NCBI RefSeq assembly: GCF_009769735.1
Contig: NZ_WSRO01000002.1
Span: 7,675,001-7,739,000 of the forward strand
Direction of reading: 5' to 3'
DNA length: 64,000 nucleotides
Origin: Streptomyces sp. BA2
GTDB lineage: Bacteria > Actinomycetota > Actinomycetes > Streptomycetales > Streptomycetaceae
Notes under the pieces: generated by a model
Told to the model about the DNA's origin: nothing
Databases searched by the model: none
The model's input: only the letters and a program-made list of their open reading frames with translations
In this document: positions 31,703 through 41,636 of the stretch, in pieces
Position numbering within the stretch: position 1 is the stretch's first letter
Layout: each line of letters starts with the position of its first letter
Translations under genes and position numbers: made by a program

Positions 31703-32893
31703 GTGAGACGTATGACGGCTCGACCCGCCAATGCGCACCAGGCGCGACTGCTGCGGCTGCTGCGTGACGGAGGGCCCAACTCCCGTGCCCAGCTGGGCGA
31801 TCAGGTCGACCTCTCGCGGTCGAAGCTGGCCGTCGAGGTGGACCGGCTCCTGGAGACCGGACTCGTGGTCGCCGACGGACTCGCCGCCTCGCGCGGCGGC
31901 CGCCGCTCCCACAACATCCGCCTGGCCCCCGCCCTCCGTTTCCTCGGCGTGGACATCGGCGCGACCTCGGTCGACGTAGCGGTGACCAATGCCGAGCTGG
32001 AGGTCCTCGGCCACATCAACCAGCCCATGGACGTGCGCGAAGGCCCCGTCGCCGTCTTCGAGCAAGTCCTCGCCATGGCGGCCAAGTTGAAGGCCTCCGG
32101 GCTCGCGGAAGGGTTCGACGGCGCCGGTATCGGTGTCCCGGGACCCGTCCGCTTCCCTGAAGGCGTCCCGGTCGCCCCGCCGATCATGCCGGGGTGGGAC
32201 GGCTTCCCCGTACGGGAGGCCATCAGCCAGGACCTGGGCTGCCCCGTCATGGTCGACAACGACGTGAACCTGATGGCGATGGGGGAGCAGCACGCGGGCG
32301 TCGCGCGCTCCGTGGGCGACTTCCTCTGCGTCAAGATCGGCACGGGCATCGGCTGCGGGATCGTCGTCGGCGGTGAGGTCTACCGAGGGGTGACCGGCAG
32401 CGCGGGCGACATCGGCCACATCCAGGTCGAACCGGACGGGCGGCCCTGCGCCTGCGGCAACAAAGGCTGCCTGGAGGCGTACTTCAGCGGCGCGGCGCTC
32501 GCCCGCGACGCGGAGGACGCCGCCGGGCAAGGGCTCTCCCAGGAGCTCGCGGCCCGCCTGGAAGCCGCCGGGAAGCTCAGTGCCGTCGACGTCTCCGCGG
32601 CGGCCGCCGCGGGGGACTCCACCGCGCTCGACCTCATCCGTGCGGGCGGCAACCGCACCGGCCAGGTCATCGCGGGCCTCGTCAGCTTCTTCAACCCGGG
32701 CCTCGTGGTGATCGGCGGCGGGGTGACCGGCCTCGGCCACACACTGCTCGCCGCCATCCGCACCCAGGTCTACCGCCAGTCGCTGCCCCTGGCGACCGGC
32801 AACCTCCCCATCGTTCTGGGCGAGTTGGGGCCCACCGCCGGAGTCATCGGCGGCGCCCGGCTCATCAGCGACCACCTGTTCTCGCCGGCCTGA
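31703..32893 (+). CDS. ROK-family transcriptional regulator
   Basis: A 396-residue NagC/XylR-type repressor. An N-terminal MarR-like helix-turn-helix (NSRAQLGDQVDLSRSKLAVE) is followed by a sugar-kinase-like domain with the DIGATSVDVAV phosphate loop, VDNDVNLMAMGE, and the ROK zinc site EPDGRPCACGNKGCLEAY. The start is the GTG at 31703 or the ATG at 31712. It precedes a sugar ABC operon on the same strand and likely senses that sugar. It may bind TTTGTCCTG-like sites at 31551 and 38949 (weak evidence). Confidence 0.92.
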   Translation: MRRMTARPANAHQARLLRLLRDGGPNSRAQLGDQVDLSRSKLAVEVDRLLETGLVVADGLAASRGGRRSHNIRLAPALRFLGVDIGATSVDVAVTNAELEVLGHINQPMDVREGPVAVFEQVLAMAAKLKASGLAEGFDGAGIGVPGPVRFPEGVPVAPPIMPGWDGFPVREAISQDLGCPVMVDNDVNLMAMGEQHAGVARSVGDFLCVKIGTGIGCGIVVGGEVYRGVTGSAGDIGHIQVEPDGRPCACGNKGCLEAYFSGAALARDAEDAAGQGLSQELAARLEAAGKLSAVDVSAAAAAGDSTALDLIRAGGNRTGQVIAGLVSFFNPGLVVIGGGVTGLGHTLLAAIRTQVYRQSLPLATGNLPIVLGELGPTAGVIGGARLISDHLFSPA

Positions 32894-33024
32894 CCGGCAC
32901 GTACGACCCCGTACGACCCCGTACGACGCCACGCACGCACCACACCACACCTCACCCAGTACAGCGCCCTGCTCTGCCCTGCCCTGCCCGAAATCGTCGG
33001 CCGCACCCGCCCAAGGGAACCGTC

Positions 33025-34542
33025 ATGGCACCAGAACCACCGCTGCTCACCATGTCCGGCATCACCAAGTCGTTCCCCGGCGTCCGCGCCCTCGACGGCG
33101 TCGACCTCCAGGTCCAGGCCGGCGAAGTGCACTGCCTCCTCGGCCAGAACGGCGCCGGGAAGTCCACGCTCATCAAGGTCCTCGCCGGGGCCCACCAGCC
33201 CGACGACGGCGAGATCACCTGGCGCGGCGAGCGCACCACGCTCAAGTCGCCCATCGCCGCCATGCGCCTCGGCATCGCCACCATCTACCAGGAGCTCGAC
33301 CTGGTGGAGGGCCTGTCCGTCGCCGAGAACGTCCACCTCGGGCATGAGCCGACGGCGGCGGGTTTCGTCGTGAAGGGGCGCGAGGCCAAGGCGTCAACTG
33401 CCACCCTGCTCAAGCGACTTGGGCACGGTGAGATTGATCCGGGCACGCTCGTCGGTGATCTCTCCGCCGCCCAGCAGCAGATCGTGTCGATGGCCCGCGC
33501 GCTCTCCCACGAAGTGCGCCTCATCGTCATGGACGAGCCGTCCGCCGCCCTGGACCCGGACGAGGTCGACAACCTCTTCCGCATCGTCGGCGACCTCACG
33601 GCCGACGGCGTCGCCGTCGTCTACATCTCCCACCGTCTCGAAGAGATCCGCCGCATCGGCGACCGCGTCACCGTCCTCAAGGACGGCCGCGCGGTGGCGG
33701 GCGGACTCCCCGCGAAGGAGACCCCGACCCGCGAGGTCGTCGCGCTGATGACGGGCCGCAACGTCGAGTACGTCTTCCCCGACCGTCCCGTCGAACCACC
33801 GCTCACCGAACCGGTGCTGAAGGTGACGGGCCTCGCCCGCGAGGGCGAGTTCGAACCCCTCGACCTCGAACTGCGACCCGGCGAGATCGTCGGACTCGCC
33901 GGGCTCGTCGGCTCCGGGCGCTCCGAGATCCTGGAGACCATCTACGGCGCACGCAAGCCGACCTCCGGTCAAGTCGCCGTGGACGGCAAGCCGCTGAGGC
34001 CCGGAAGTGTCCGCGCCGCCGTCCGCGCGGGGCTCGGGCTCGCCCCCGAGGAGCGCAAGGCGCAGGCCCTGCTGATGCTGGAGTCCGTCACCAACAACGT
34101 GTCGGTCTCGTCCATGTCCCGCTTCTCACGCGGCGGTTGGATCGACCGGGGCGCCGAGAAGAAGGCCGCGCAGACCGCGACCCGCGAGCTGTCCCTGCGC
34201 CCCGACAATCCCGGCGCCCCCGTGCGCACGCTCTCCGGCGGCAACCAGCAGAAGGCCGTCCTGGCCCGCTGGCTGCTCCGCGGCTGCCGCGTCCTGCTGC
34301 TCGACGAGCCGACCCGCGGCGTGGACGTCGGCGCCCGCGCCGAGCTGTACGCCGTGATCCGCAGGCTCGCCGACGACGGCCTCGCCGTCCTGCTCGTCTC
34401 CAGCGAAGTGCCCGAAGTCCTCGGCCTCGCCGACCGTGTCCTGGTCCTCCGCGAGGGCCGCGTCGTCCATACGGCGCCCGCCCGTGACCTCGACGAACAC
34501 CGCGTACTCGACCTCGTTCTCGAAGGGAGCCCGGCGTCATGA
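33025..34542 (+). CDS. Sugar ABC transporter ATPase, RbsA/XylG type (two ATPase domains)
   Basis: A 505-residue ATPase for a CUT2 monosaccharide importer. Domain 1 (about 1-240): Walker A GQNGAGKST, Walker B LIVMDEPSAALD, but a degenerate signature LSAAQQQ. Domain 2 (about 255-500): degenerate Walker A GLVGSGRSE and intact LSGGNQQKAVLARWL with VLLLDEPTRGVDVG. This asymmetry is normal for the family. It is preceded by a 131-base gap containing three 10-base GTACGACCCC-type repeats (32901-32930). It overlaps the permease start by four bases (ATGA). Confidence 0.93.
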   Translation: MAPEPPLLTMSGITKSFPGVRALDGVDLQVQAGEVHCLLGQNGAGKSTLIKVLAGAHQPDDGEITWRGERTTLKSPIAAMRLGIATIYQELDLVEGLSVAENVHLGHEPTAAGFVVKGREAKASTATLLKRLGHGEIDPGTLVGDLSAAQQQIVSMARALSHEVRLIVMDEPSAALDPDEVDNLFRIVGDLTADGVAVVYISHRLEEIRRIGDRVTVLKDGRAVAGGLPAKETPTREVVALMTGRNVEYVFPDRPVEPPLTEPVLKVTGLAREGEFEPLDLELRPGEIVGLAGLVGSGRSEILETIYGARKPTSGQVAVDGKPLRPGSVRAAVRAGLGLAPEERKAQALLMLESVTNNVSVSSMSRFSRGGWIDRGAEKKAAQTATRELSLRPDNPGAPVRTLSGGNQQKAVLARWLLRGCRVLLLDEPTRGVDVGARAELYAVIRRLADDGLAVLLVSSEVPEVLGLADRVLVLREGRVVHTAPARDLDEHRVLDLVLEGSPAS

Positions 34543-35558
34543 CGCAGCCCGCATCGCCGCCACGGCCCGCCGCATCGAAGAGTCAACCGGCGGACGGCGC
34601 AAGCCCGTTGCGGACACTCTCCGCACGAGCCGACGTGCGGACGCTGTCCCTGCTCGGTGTGCTCGCCGCGCTGGTCCTGATCGGCGGCATCACTCAGCCC
34701 GACTCGTTCCTGGACACCGACAACGTCCAGCTGATCCTCACCCAGGCGTCCGTTATCGGCGTCGTCACGGTCGGCATGACGTTCGTGATCATCTCCGGCG
34801 GCATCGACCTGTCGGTCGGCGCGATCGTCGCGCTCGCCTCCGTGTGGGCGACGACGGTCGCCACCCAGGAGTACGGCTTCGCGGGCATCCTGTTCACCGC
34901 GGTGATCGTCGGCATGGCCTGCGGTCTGGTCAACGGAGTACTCATCGCGTACGGCGGGATGGTGCCGTTCATCGCGACGCTCGCGATGCTGGCCGCGGGC
35001 CGCGGTCTCGCCCTGCAGATCACCGACGGCAAGACGCAGATGGTCACCGTGGACGGGGTGCTTAAGCTCGGCGAGCGTGACTCCTACATTCTTGGCATCC
35101 CGCCGCTCGTGCTCGTCTTCGCGGCCGTCACCGTCGTCGGCTGGCTGCTCCTGAACCGCACCACCTTCGGGCGGCGCTCGGTCGCGGTCGGCGGCAACGC
35201 GGAAGCGGCGCGGCTCGCCGGCATCGACGTACGCAGGCAACGCCTTTATCTCTACCTGCTCTCCGGCCTCTGCTGCGGCATCGCGGCCTTCCTGCTGATC
35301 ATCCTCTCCGGGTCGGGCCAGAACACCAACGGCAACCTCTACGAGCTCGACGCCATCGCCGCCGCGATCATCGGCGGCACCCTGCTCAGCGGCGGCCGGG
35401 GCACCATCACCGGCTCCGTGCTCGGCGTACTGATCTTCATCACGATCCAGAACATCTTCGCGCTGAACAACCTCCAGAGCGACGTCCAGCAGATCGCCAA
35501 GGGGGCGATCATCGTCGCCGCGGTGCTCGTCCAGCGACGTACGTCCTCAACTCACTGA
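34539..35558 (+). CDS. Sugar ABC transporter permease, RbsC type
   Basis: A 339-residue membrane subunit of the CUT2 importer. It has about 8-10 helices, with family segments ASVIGVVTVGMTFVIISGGIDLSVG and IGGTLLSGGRGTITGSVLG. The start ATG overlaps the ATPase stop. The binding protein follows after 29 bases. Together the three genes make a complete importer for a monosaccharide or a small glycoside; the substrate is not readable. Confidence 0.92.
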   Translation: MTQPASPPRPAASKSQPADGASPLRTLSARADVRTLSLLGVLAALVLIGGITQPDSFLDTDNVQLILTQASVIGVVTVGMTFVIISGGIDLSVGAIVALASVWATTVATQEYGFAGILFTAVIVGMACGLVNGVLIAYGGMVPFIATLAMLAAGRGLALQITDGKTQMVTVDGVLKLGERDSYILGIPPLVLVFAAVTVVGWLLLNRTTFGRRSVAVGGNAEAARLAGIDVRRQRLYLYLLSGLCCGIAAFLLIILSGSGQNTNGNLYELDAIAAAIIGGTLLSGGRGTITGSVLGVLIFITIQNIFALNNLQSDVQQIAKGAIIVAAVLVQRRTSSTH

Positions 35559-35587
35559 CCCGCAGACCCGGAGAAGGGTTCACCGCC

Positions 35588-36637
35588 ATGCCAGAGACAT
35601 CCCCATTCGCGAGCCGCAGAGGGCTGCTCTTCGGAGCCGCCGCCCTGTCGACCGGCGCCCTCATCACCGGGTGCACCAGCAACGAGCCCAAGGATGAGGG
35701 CTCGGACGACAAGGACCAGCCGGTCGCCGACGACAAGCCCGGCAAGAAGGTCACCATCGGCTTCGCGGGGCCGCAGGCCGACCACGGCTGGCTGAACGCG
35801 ATCAACGACAACGCCAAGGAGCGGGCGAAGAAGTACTCGGACGTCACGCTGGAGTCCACCGAGGGCTCGAACGACACCGCCGCCCAGATCGGCCAGGTCG
35901 AGACGCTGATCAACAAGAAGGTCGACGTCCTGGTGATCCTGCCGGCCGACGGCAAGGCCCTCACCCAGGTCGGCCTGAAGGCCATGCGGGCGGGCATACC
36001 CGTCGTCAACCTCGACCGGGTCTTCGCCTCGCCGCAGGCCTACCGCTGCTGGATCGGCGGCGACAACTACGGCATGGGCCTCAGCGCCGGCCACTACATC
36101 GGCGAGAAGCTCAAGGACAAGAAGAACGCCAAGGTCGTCGAACTCGCGGGACTCGACAACCTCGAACTGACCAAGCAGCGCTCGAAGGGCTTCGACGACG
36201 CCCTGAAGAACTACTCGAACATCGAGAAGGTCGCCCGGCAGGCCGCCGAGTTCACCGTCGAGTCGGGACAGCAGAAGATGTCCCAGCTCCTCCAGGCCCA
36301 GAAGAACTTCGACGCCCTGTGGAACCACGACGACGACCAGGGCGTGGGCGCCCTGCGCGCCATCAAGCAGGCGGGCCGCGACGACTTCCTGATGGTCGGC
36401 GGCGCGGGCGCGCTCTCCGCCTTCCAGGCCATCGAGTCCGATAACAGCGTGCTCAAGGCCACCGTCCTCTACCCGCCGTCGATGGCCGCCTCGGCCATCG
36501 ACCTCGCCCGCGCGCTGGGCCAGAGCAAGGGCGTCAGCGGGATGGCGGAGTTCGAGATCCCGGCCTTCATCACGCTCTACTCGGCCGTGGTCGACAAGGA
36601 GAACATCAGCACGTACATGTCCACCGGCTTCAAGTGA
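35588..36637 (+). CDS. Sugar-binding lipoprotein, RbsB type
   Basis: A 349-residue exported binding protein. The N-terminus has a twin-arginine-like SRRGLLFGAAALSTGALITGC, so it is both a Tat candidate and a lipoprotein (Cys at about residue 28). A type I binding fold follows (KVTIGFAGPQADHGWLNAI, VDVLVILPADGKAL, LWNHDDDQGVGALRAIKQAG). GGAGAAGGG is the ribosome site. It delivers the sugar to the adjacent permease/ATPase. Confidence 0.9.
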   Translation: MPETSPFASRRGLLFGAAALSTGALITGCTSNEPKDEGSDDKDQPVADDKPGKKVTIGFAGPQADHGWLNAINDNAKERAKKYSDVTLESTEGSNDTAAQIGQVETLINKKVDVLVILPADGKALTQVGLKAMRAGIPVVNLDRVFASPQAYRCWIGGDNYGMGLSAGHYIGEKLKDKKNAKVVELAGLDNLELTKQRSKGFDDALKNYSNIEKVARQAAEFTVESGQQKMSQLLQAQKNFDALWNHDDDQGVGALRAIKQAGRDDFLMVGGAGALSAFQAIESDNSVLKATVLYPPSMAASAIDLARALGQSKGVSGMAEFEIPAFITLYSAVVDKENISTYMSTGFK

Positions 36638-36685
36638 TGCGCGCGTCCGCACCCCCCACCGAGCGTTTACGAGGAGGAGTACCGC

Positions 36686-37903
36686 ATGCGTGAGACGGAA
36701 CACGAGGCCGGGACAGGGAAGCGGCGGCTGGGGGTGGGCATGGTCGGCTACGCCTTCATGGGCGCCGCTCACTCCCAGGGCTGGCGCACTGTCGGACGCG
36801 TCTTCGACCTGCCGGTACAGCCGGTCCTCTCGGCGGTCTGCGGACGCGACGGCGCCGCCGTGCGCGCCGCGGCGGACCGGCTCGGATGGGCCGCCGCGGA
36901 GACCGACTGGCGCGCTCTCGTGGCCCGTGACGACGTCGACCTCATCGACATCTGCACCCCCGGCGACAGCCATGCGGAGATCGCGATCGCCGCGCTCGAC
37001 GCGGGCAAGCACGTGCTGTGCGAGAAGCCCCTCGCGAACACCGTCGAGGAGGCCGAGGCGATGGCCGAGGCCGCCGAACGGGCCCGCTCCCGGGGGCAGA
37101 TGGCGATGGTCGGCTTCAACTACCGCCGTGTTCCGGCTCTCGCGCTCGCCCGGCAGATGGTCGCCGAGGGCCGCATCGGCAGCCTGCGGCACGTCCGGCT
37201 CACGTACCTCCAGGACTGGCTGGTCGACCCCGGCTTCCCGCTGACGTGGCGGCTGCGCAAGGACCGCGCGGGTTCGGGCGCGCTCGGCGACCTGGGCGCG
37301 CACATCGTGGACCTCGCGCAGTATCTGGTGGGGGAGCCGGTTGCGGGTGTCTCGGCGCTGACGGAGACGTTCGTACGGGAGCGGCCGTTGCCCGACGGGG
37401 CGTCCAGCGGGCTCACGGCGGAAGGCGGCACCGCGACGGGCCAGGTCACGGTGGACGACGCGGCGGTCTTCACCGGCCGCTTCCCGTCGGGCGCCCTCGC
37501 CTCCTTCGAGGCGACCCGCTTCGCCGCCGGCCGGAAGAACGCCCTGAAGCTCGAACTCAATGGCTCCGACGGCTCGTTGGCCTTCGACCTGGAGCGCCTG
37601 AACGAGCTCTCCTTCCACGACCACACGGAGCCCGCCACGTCATCGGGCTTCCGCCGCATCCTGGTGACCGAGCCCGGCCATCCGTACCTGGAGGCCTGGT
37701 GGCCGCCGGGGCACGGACTCGGTTACGAGCACACGTTCGTGCACCAGGCCCGCGATCTGCTGCACGCCATCGCCACGGGTGAGCAGCCCGAACCGTCCTT
37801 CGAGGCGGGCCTCTCGGTGCAGCGGGTGCTCGCCGCGGTGGAGGAGAGCGCGGCGAAGAACTCGGTCTACACCCCGATAGCTTCCACCCCCGTCACGGTC
37901 TGA
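36686..37903 (+). CDS. Gfo/Idh/MocA-family NAD(P) sugar dehydrogenase
   Basis: A 405-residue oxidoreductase. The N-terminal Rossmann site is VGMVGYAFMGAAHS; the conserved EKPLA motif (CEKPLANTVEEAE) carries the structural Lys; the active-site His is in GALGDLGAHIVDLAQYL. GAGGAGGAG precedes the ATG. Such enzymes oxidise a sugar or inositol hydroxyl, often at C3 of a glycoside. It is followed after 12 bases by a TIM-barrel isomerase, a pair common in inositol and 3-keto-glycoside catabolism. Confidence 0.92.
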   Translation: MRETEHEAGTGKRRLGVGMVGYAFMGAAHSQGWRTVGRVFDLPVQPVLSAVCGRDGAAVRAAADRLGWAAAETDWRALVARDDVDLIDICTPGDSHAEIAIAALDAGKHVLCEKPLANTVEEAEAMAEAAERARSRGQMAMVGFNYRRVPALALARQMVAEGRIGSLRHVRLTYLQDWLVDPGFPLTWRLRKDRAGSGALGDLGAHIVDLAQYLVGEPVAGVSALTETFVRERPLPDGASSGLTAEGGTATGQVTVDDAAVFTGRFPSGALASFEATRFAAGRKNALKLELNGSDGSLAFDLERLNELSFHDHTEPATSSGFRRILVTEPGHPYLEAWWPPGHGLGYEHTFVHQARDLLHAIATGEQPEPSFEAGLSVQRVLAAVEESAAKNSVYTPIASTPVTV

Positions 37904-37915
37904 GGAGGCCTGTTC

Positions 37916-38917
37916 ATGCCCCGCGACTTCACGCTGTTCACCGGCCAGTGGGCCGACCTGCCGCTGGAGGAGGTCTGCCGCCTCGCCCGCGACTTCGGCT
38001 ACGACGGTCTCGAACTCGCCTGCTGGGGCGACCACTTCGAGGTCGACAAGGCGCTGAACGACCGTTCCTACCTGGACTCGCGCCGTCAGCTCCTCGACAA
38101 GTACGGACTCAAGTGCTGGGCCATCTCCAACCACCTGGTCGGGCAGGCCGTCTGTGACGCGATCATCGACGAGCGGCATCAGGCGATCCTGCCCGCCCGC
38201 ATCTGGGGCGACGGGGACGCGGAGGGCGTACGGCAGCGGGCCGCCCGTGAGATGAAGGACACGGCACGCGCGGCGGCCGCATTCGGCGTCGACACGGTCG
38301 TGGGCTTCACGGGCTCGGCGATCTGGCATCTGGTGGCGATGTTCCCGCCCGTGCCGGAGTCGATGATCGAGCGCGGCTACGACGACTTCGCCGAGCGGTG
38401 GAACCCGATCCTCGACGTCTTCGACGTACAGGGCGTGCGCTTCGCGCATGAGGTGCATCCCTCGGAGATCGCGTACGACTACTGGACAACGCACCGCGCC
38501 TTGGAGGCAGTTGACCACCGCACCGCCTTCGGCCTGAACTTCGACCCCTCGCACTTCGTGTGGCAGGACCTGGACCCGGTCGGTTTCCTCTACGACTTCC
38601 GGGACCGGATCTACCACGTCGACTGCAAGGAGGCGAGGCGCCGCCTGGACGGCCGCAACGGCCGCCTGGGCTCGCACCTTCCGTGGGGCGACCCGCGCCG
38701 CGGCTGGGACTTCGTATCGGCGGGCCACGGGGACGTCCCCTGGGAGGACGTGTTCCGGATGCTCGGCTCGATCGCGTACGAAGGCCCGATCTCGGTGGAG
38801 TGGGAGGACGCGGGAATGGACCGCCTCCAGGGGGCGCCGGAGGCGCTGAAGCGCCTGAAGGCGTACGACTTCGAGCCGCCTACGGCGTCGTTCGACGCGG
38901 CGTTCGGCGGGAACTGA
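37916..38917 (+). CDS. Sugar phosphate isomerase/epimerase-family protein (AP-endonuclease-2 fold)
   Basis: A 333-residue (beta/alpha)8 barrel. Probable metal ligands are the Glu in [10 protein letters not shown], the Asp/His in NFDPSHFVW, the His/Asp in YHVDCKEA and the Glu in SVEWEDAG. Relatives isomerise ketoses or eliminate the aglycone from 3-keto-glycosides. It directly follows the Gfo/Idh enzyme. GAGGAGG is the ribosome site. It is the last gene of the importer block; 216 bases separate it from the next operon. Confidence 0.9.
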   Translation: MPRDFTLFTGQWADLPLEEVCRLARDFGYDGLELACWGDHFEVDKALNDRSYLDSRRQLLDKYGLKCWAISNHLVGQAVCDAIIDERHQAILPARIWGDGDAEGVRQRAAREMKDTARAAAAFGVDTVVGFTGSAIWHLVAMFPPVPESMIERGYDDFAERWNPILDVFDVQGVRFAHEVHPSEIAYDYWTTHRALEAVDHRTAFGLNFDPSHFVWQDLDPVGFLYDFRDRIYHVDCKEARRRLDGRNGRLGSHLPWGDPRRGWDFVSAGHGDVPWEDVFRMLGSIAYEGPISVEWEDAGMDRLQGAPEALKRLKAYDFEPPTASFDAAFGGN

Positions 38918-38948
38918 GCAGCCACGACAGGCAGTCGGGCGGAGCCAC

Positions 38949-39012
38949 TTTGTCCTGCCCAAGGAAAAAGCTGAACTCTACTGCTGTGCAAGGGCTTTCC
39001 GTCCCGGACAAA
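38949..39012 (+). promoter_or_regulatory. TTTGTCC repeats upstream of the quinoprotein gene
   Basis: TTTGTCCTG at 38949-38957 and an inverted TTTGTCCG at 39005-39012, 120-185 bases before the sugar dehydrogenase. The first is identical to TTTGTCCTG at 31551-31559 before the ROK gene. They may be operators for the ROK protein; chance cannot be excluded for 8-9 base words. Confidence 0.3.
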
Positions 39013-39133
39013 CGTGGCTACCGTCCCTGATGTGTACAGGACATGAACCTTCCGGGGTGACGGCGCACCCCGGCGCCCAGCGCCCTCTTCGCACCACACC
39101 CGCGTACGACCGTCCCCCTTCCGGAGGAACCCC

Positions 39134-41623
39134 GTGCACAGGAAACGCCTGAGACTCCGCAAGACCCTCGCGCTCTTCACCGGCACCCTGCTGGCCGGCG
39201 CCACCCTGACCCTCGCCGCCCCGACCGCGAACGCCGCCGACCCGGAGGCCGTCCGCGCCGCCCAGGAACAGGCCGCCAAGGCCGCGGCGGCCCCGGTGGC
39301 CGAGGACTTCCAGCAAGTCACCCTCGCCAAGGGCGAGCCCGAGACCGGCGAGCCCATGACACTCGCCGTCCTGCCCGACCGCTCGGTCCTGCACACTTCC
39401 CGCGACGGCACGCTGCGCCTCACGGACGCCGCGGGCAACACCAAGATCGCGGGCAAGATACCGGTCTACACGCACGACGAAGAGGGCCTCCAAGGCATCG
39501 GTCTCGACCCAAAGTTCAGCGAGAACCGCGCGATCTACCTCTACTACGCGCCCCCGCTCGACACCCCGGCCGGCGACGCCCCGGAGACCGGCACGGCCGA
39601 GGACTTCAAGAAGTTCGACGGCGTCAACCGCCTCTCCCGCTTTGTCCTGAAGACCGACGGCACTCTCGACAACGCCAGCGAGAAGAAGGTCCTCGACGTC
39701 CCCGCCAGCCGCGGCATCTGCTGCCACGTCGGCGGCGACATCGACTTCGACAAGGACGGCAACCTCTACCTCTCGACGGGCGACGACTCCAACCCCTTCG
39801 CCTCGGACGGCTTCACGCCCATCGACGAGCGCGCGGACCGCAACCCCGCCTTCGACGCCCGCCGCAGCGCCGGCAACAGCAACGACCTGCGCGGCAAGAT
39901 CCTGCGCATCAAGGTCGCCGACGACGGCTCGTACACCGTCCCGGCCGGCAACCTCTTCGCGCCGGGCACCGAGAAGACCCGCCCCGAGATCTACGCGATG
40001 GGCTTCCGCAACCCCTTCCGCATGAGCGTCGACAAGCCCACCGGCACGGTGTACGTCGGCGACTACGGCCCCGACGCGGGCGCCGCCGACCCCAAGCGCG
40101 GCCCCGCCGGCCAGGTCGAGTTCGCCCGCGTGACCAAGCCGGGCAACTTCGGCTGGCCGTACTGCACCGGCAAGAACGACGCCTACATGGACTACGACTT
40201 CGCGACGCAGACCTCAGGCGCCGCCTTCGACTGCGCCGCACCCAAGAACGACTCCAGGCACAACACCGGCCTGACCGATCTGCCGGCCGCGCAGGAAGCC
40301 TGGATTCCGTACGACGGCGGATCCGTCCCCGAGTTCGGCTCAGGATCCGAGTCCCCGATGGCGGGCCCCGTCTACCGCTATGACGCGGCGAACACCTCCC
40401 CGGTGAAGTTCCCGGAGGCGTACGACGGCGACTTCTTCGCCGGTGAGTTCGGACGGCGCTGGATCAAGCGCATCGAACACGGGGCGGACGGCACGGTCCA
40501 GTCCATCAACCCGTTCCCGTGGACGGGCACGCAGATCATGGACATGGAGTTCGGCCCCGACGGCGCGCTCTACGTCCTCGACTACGGCACGGCCTGGTTC
40601 GGCGGCGACGAGAACTCCGGACTCTTCCGCATCGAGAACGCCACCGACGGCCACTCACCGGTCGTCGAGGCGAGCGCCTCCGTGACCAGCGGCCAGGCCC
40701 CGCTCAGGACCAAGTTCACCGCGAAGGCCACGGACGCCGACGGCGGCACGCTGACCTACGCGTGGGACTTCGGTGACGGCGGCAAGTCGACCCAGCAGAA
40801 CCCCACGTACACGTACAAGAAGAACGGCGTCTACACCGCGACCGTGACCGTCAAGGACTCCACCGGGCGAACCGGTTCGGCCAGCGCGCACGTCACCGTC
40901 GGCAACACCGCGCCCAAGGTGACCCTTGAACTCCCCGGTGACGGGCAGCTGTTCACCTTCGGCGACAAGATTCCCTTCAAGGTGAAGGTGACCGACAGGG
41001 AAGACGGACCGATCGACTGCACGAAGGTCAAGGTCACCCACATCCTCGGCCATGACAGCCACGGCCACCCGGTGACCTCGGCCAACGGCTGCGAAGGCAC
41101 CCTCCAGACGTCCGCGGACGGCGAGCACGACCCGAACGCCAACATCTTCGGGGTCTTCGACGCCGAATACACCGACAAGGGCGCGAACGGCCAGCCCGCG
41201 CTGACCACCCACGACCAGAACGTCGTCCAGCCCAAGCACCGCCAGGGCGAGCACTACAACGACTCCAAGGGTGTCTCCGTGGTGAACCACACCCCGGCGC
41301 ACGGCGGAAAGACGGTCGGCGACATCAACAACGGCGACTGGATCGCCTTCAAGCCCTACATCCTCGGCAACGCCACCAAGCTGACCGCGCGCGTCGCGTC
41401 GGGCGGCGCCGGCGGCACGCTGGAGGTCCGCAGCGGATCGGCCACCGGAAACCTCCTGGGCAAGGCCAAGGTCGCGCCGACCGGTGGCTGGGAGACGTAC
41501 AAGGACGTGAGCACCGCCATCAGCAAGGCACCCAAGAGGACGACGACGCTCTTCCTGGTCTTCAAGGGCACGGGCACCGGAGCCCTGTACGACGTCGACG
41601 ACTTCACCTTCACCACGAGCTGA
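39134..41623 (+). CDS. Exported PQQ-type sugar dehydrogenase with PKD and C-terminal sugar-binding modules
   Basis: An 829-residue secreted protein. The signal peptide ends near TANAAD. A six-blade glucose/sorbosone dehydrogenase (GSDH) propeller spans about residues 55-500: catalytic His198 in ICCHVGGDIDFDKDG, the cofactor-pocket segment MGFRNPFRMSVD, and WPYCTGKNDAY. A PKD domain follows at about 510-595 (LTYAWDFGDGGKS). The C-terminal third ends in a CBM6-like sandwich (LTARVASGGAGGTLEV, TTTLFLVFKG). The GTG at 39134 has GGAGGA before it. Relatives oxidise aldoses with PQQ outside the cell. The window's own pqq operon could supply the cofactor. Confidence 0.88.
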   Translation: MHRKRLRLRKTLALFTGTLLAGATLTLAAPTANAADPEAVRAAQEQAAKAAAAPVAEDFQQVTLAKGEPETGEPMTLAVLPDRSVLHTSRDGTLRLTDAAGNTKIAGKIPVYTHDEEGLQGIGLDPKFSENRAIYLYYAPPLDTPAGDAPETGTAEDFKKFDGVNRLSRFVLKTDGTLDNASEKKVLDVPASRGICCHVGGDIDFDKDGNLYLSTGDDSNPFASDGFTPIDERADRNPAFDARRSAGNSNDLRGKILRIKVADDGSYTVPAGNLFAPGTEKTRPEIYAMGFRNPFRMSVDKPTGTVYVGDYGPDAGAADPKRGPAGQVEFARVTKPGNFGWPYCTGKNDAYMDYDFATQTSGAAFDCAAPKNDSRHNTGLTDLPAAQEAWIPYDGGSVPEFGSGSESPMAGPVYRYDAANTSPVKFPEAYDGDFFAGEFGRRWIKRIEHGADGTVQSINPFPWTGTQIMDMEFGPDGALYVLDYGTAWFGGDENSGLFRIENATDGHSPVVEASASVTSGQAPLRTKFTAKATDADGGTLTYAWDFGDGGKSTQQNPTYTYKKNGVYTATVTVKDSTGRTGSASAHVTVGNTAPKVTLELPGDGQLFTFGDKIPFKVKVTDREDGPIDCTKVKVTHILGHDSHGHPVTSANGCEGTLQTSADGEHDPNANIFGVFDAEYTDKGANGQPALTTHDQNVVQPKHRQGEHYNDSKGVSVVNHTPAHGGKTVGDINNGDWIAFKPYILGNATKLTARVASGGAGGTLEVRSGSATGNLLGKAKVAPTGGWETYKDVSTAISKAPKRTTTLFLVFKGTGTGALYDVDDFTFTTS

Positions 41624-41636
41624 GGAAGGGGTCACC

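Noticed and set aside
32901..32930. Three tandem 10-base GTACGACCCC-like repeats
   Set aside because: Too few and too short for CRISPR or iterons. Possibly a weak operator, but nothing supports it.
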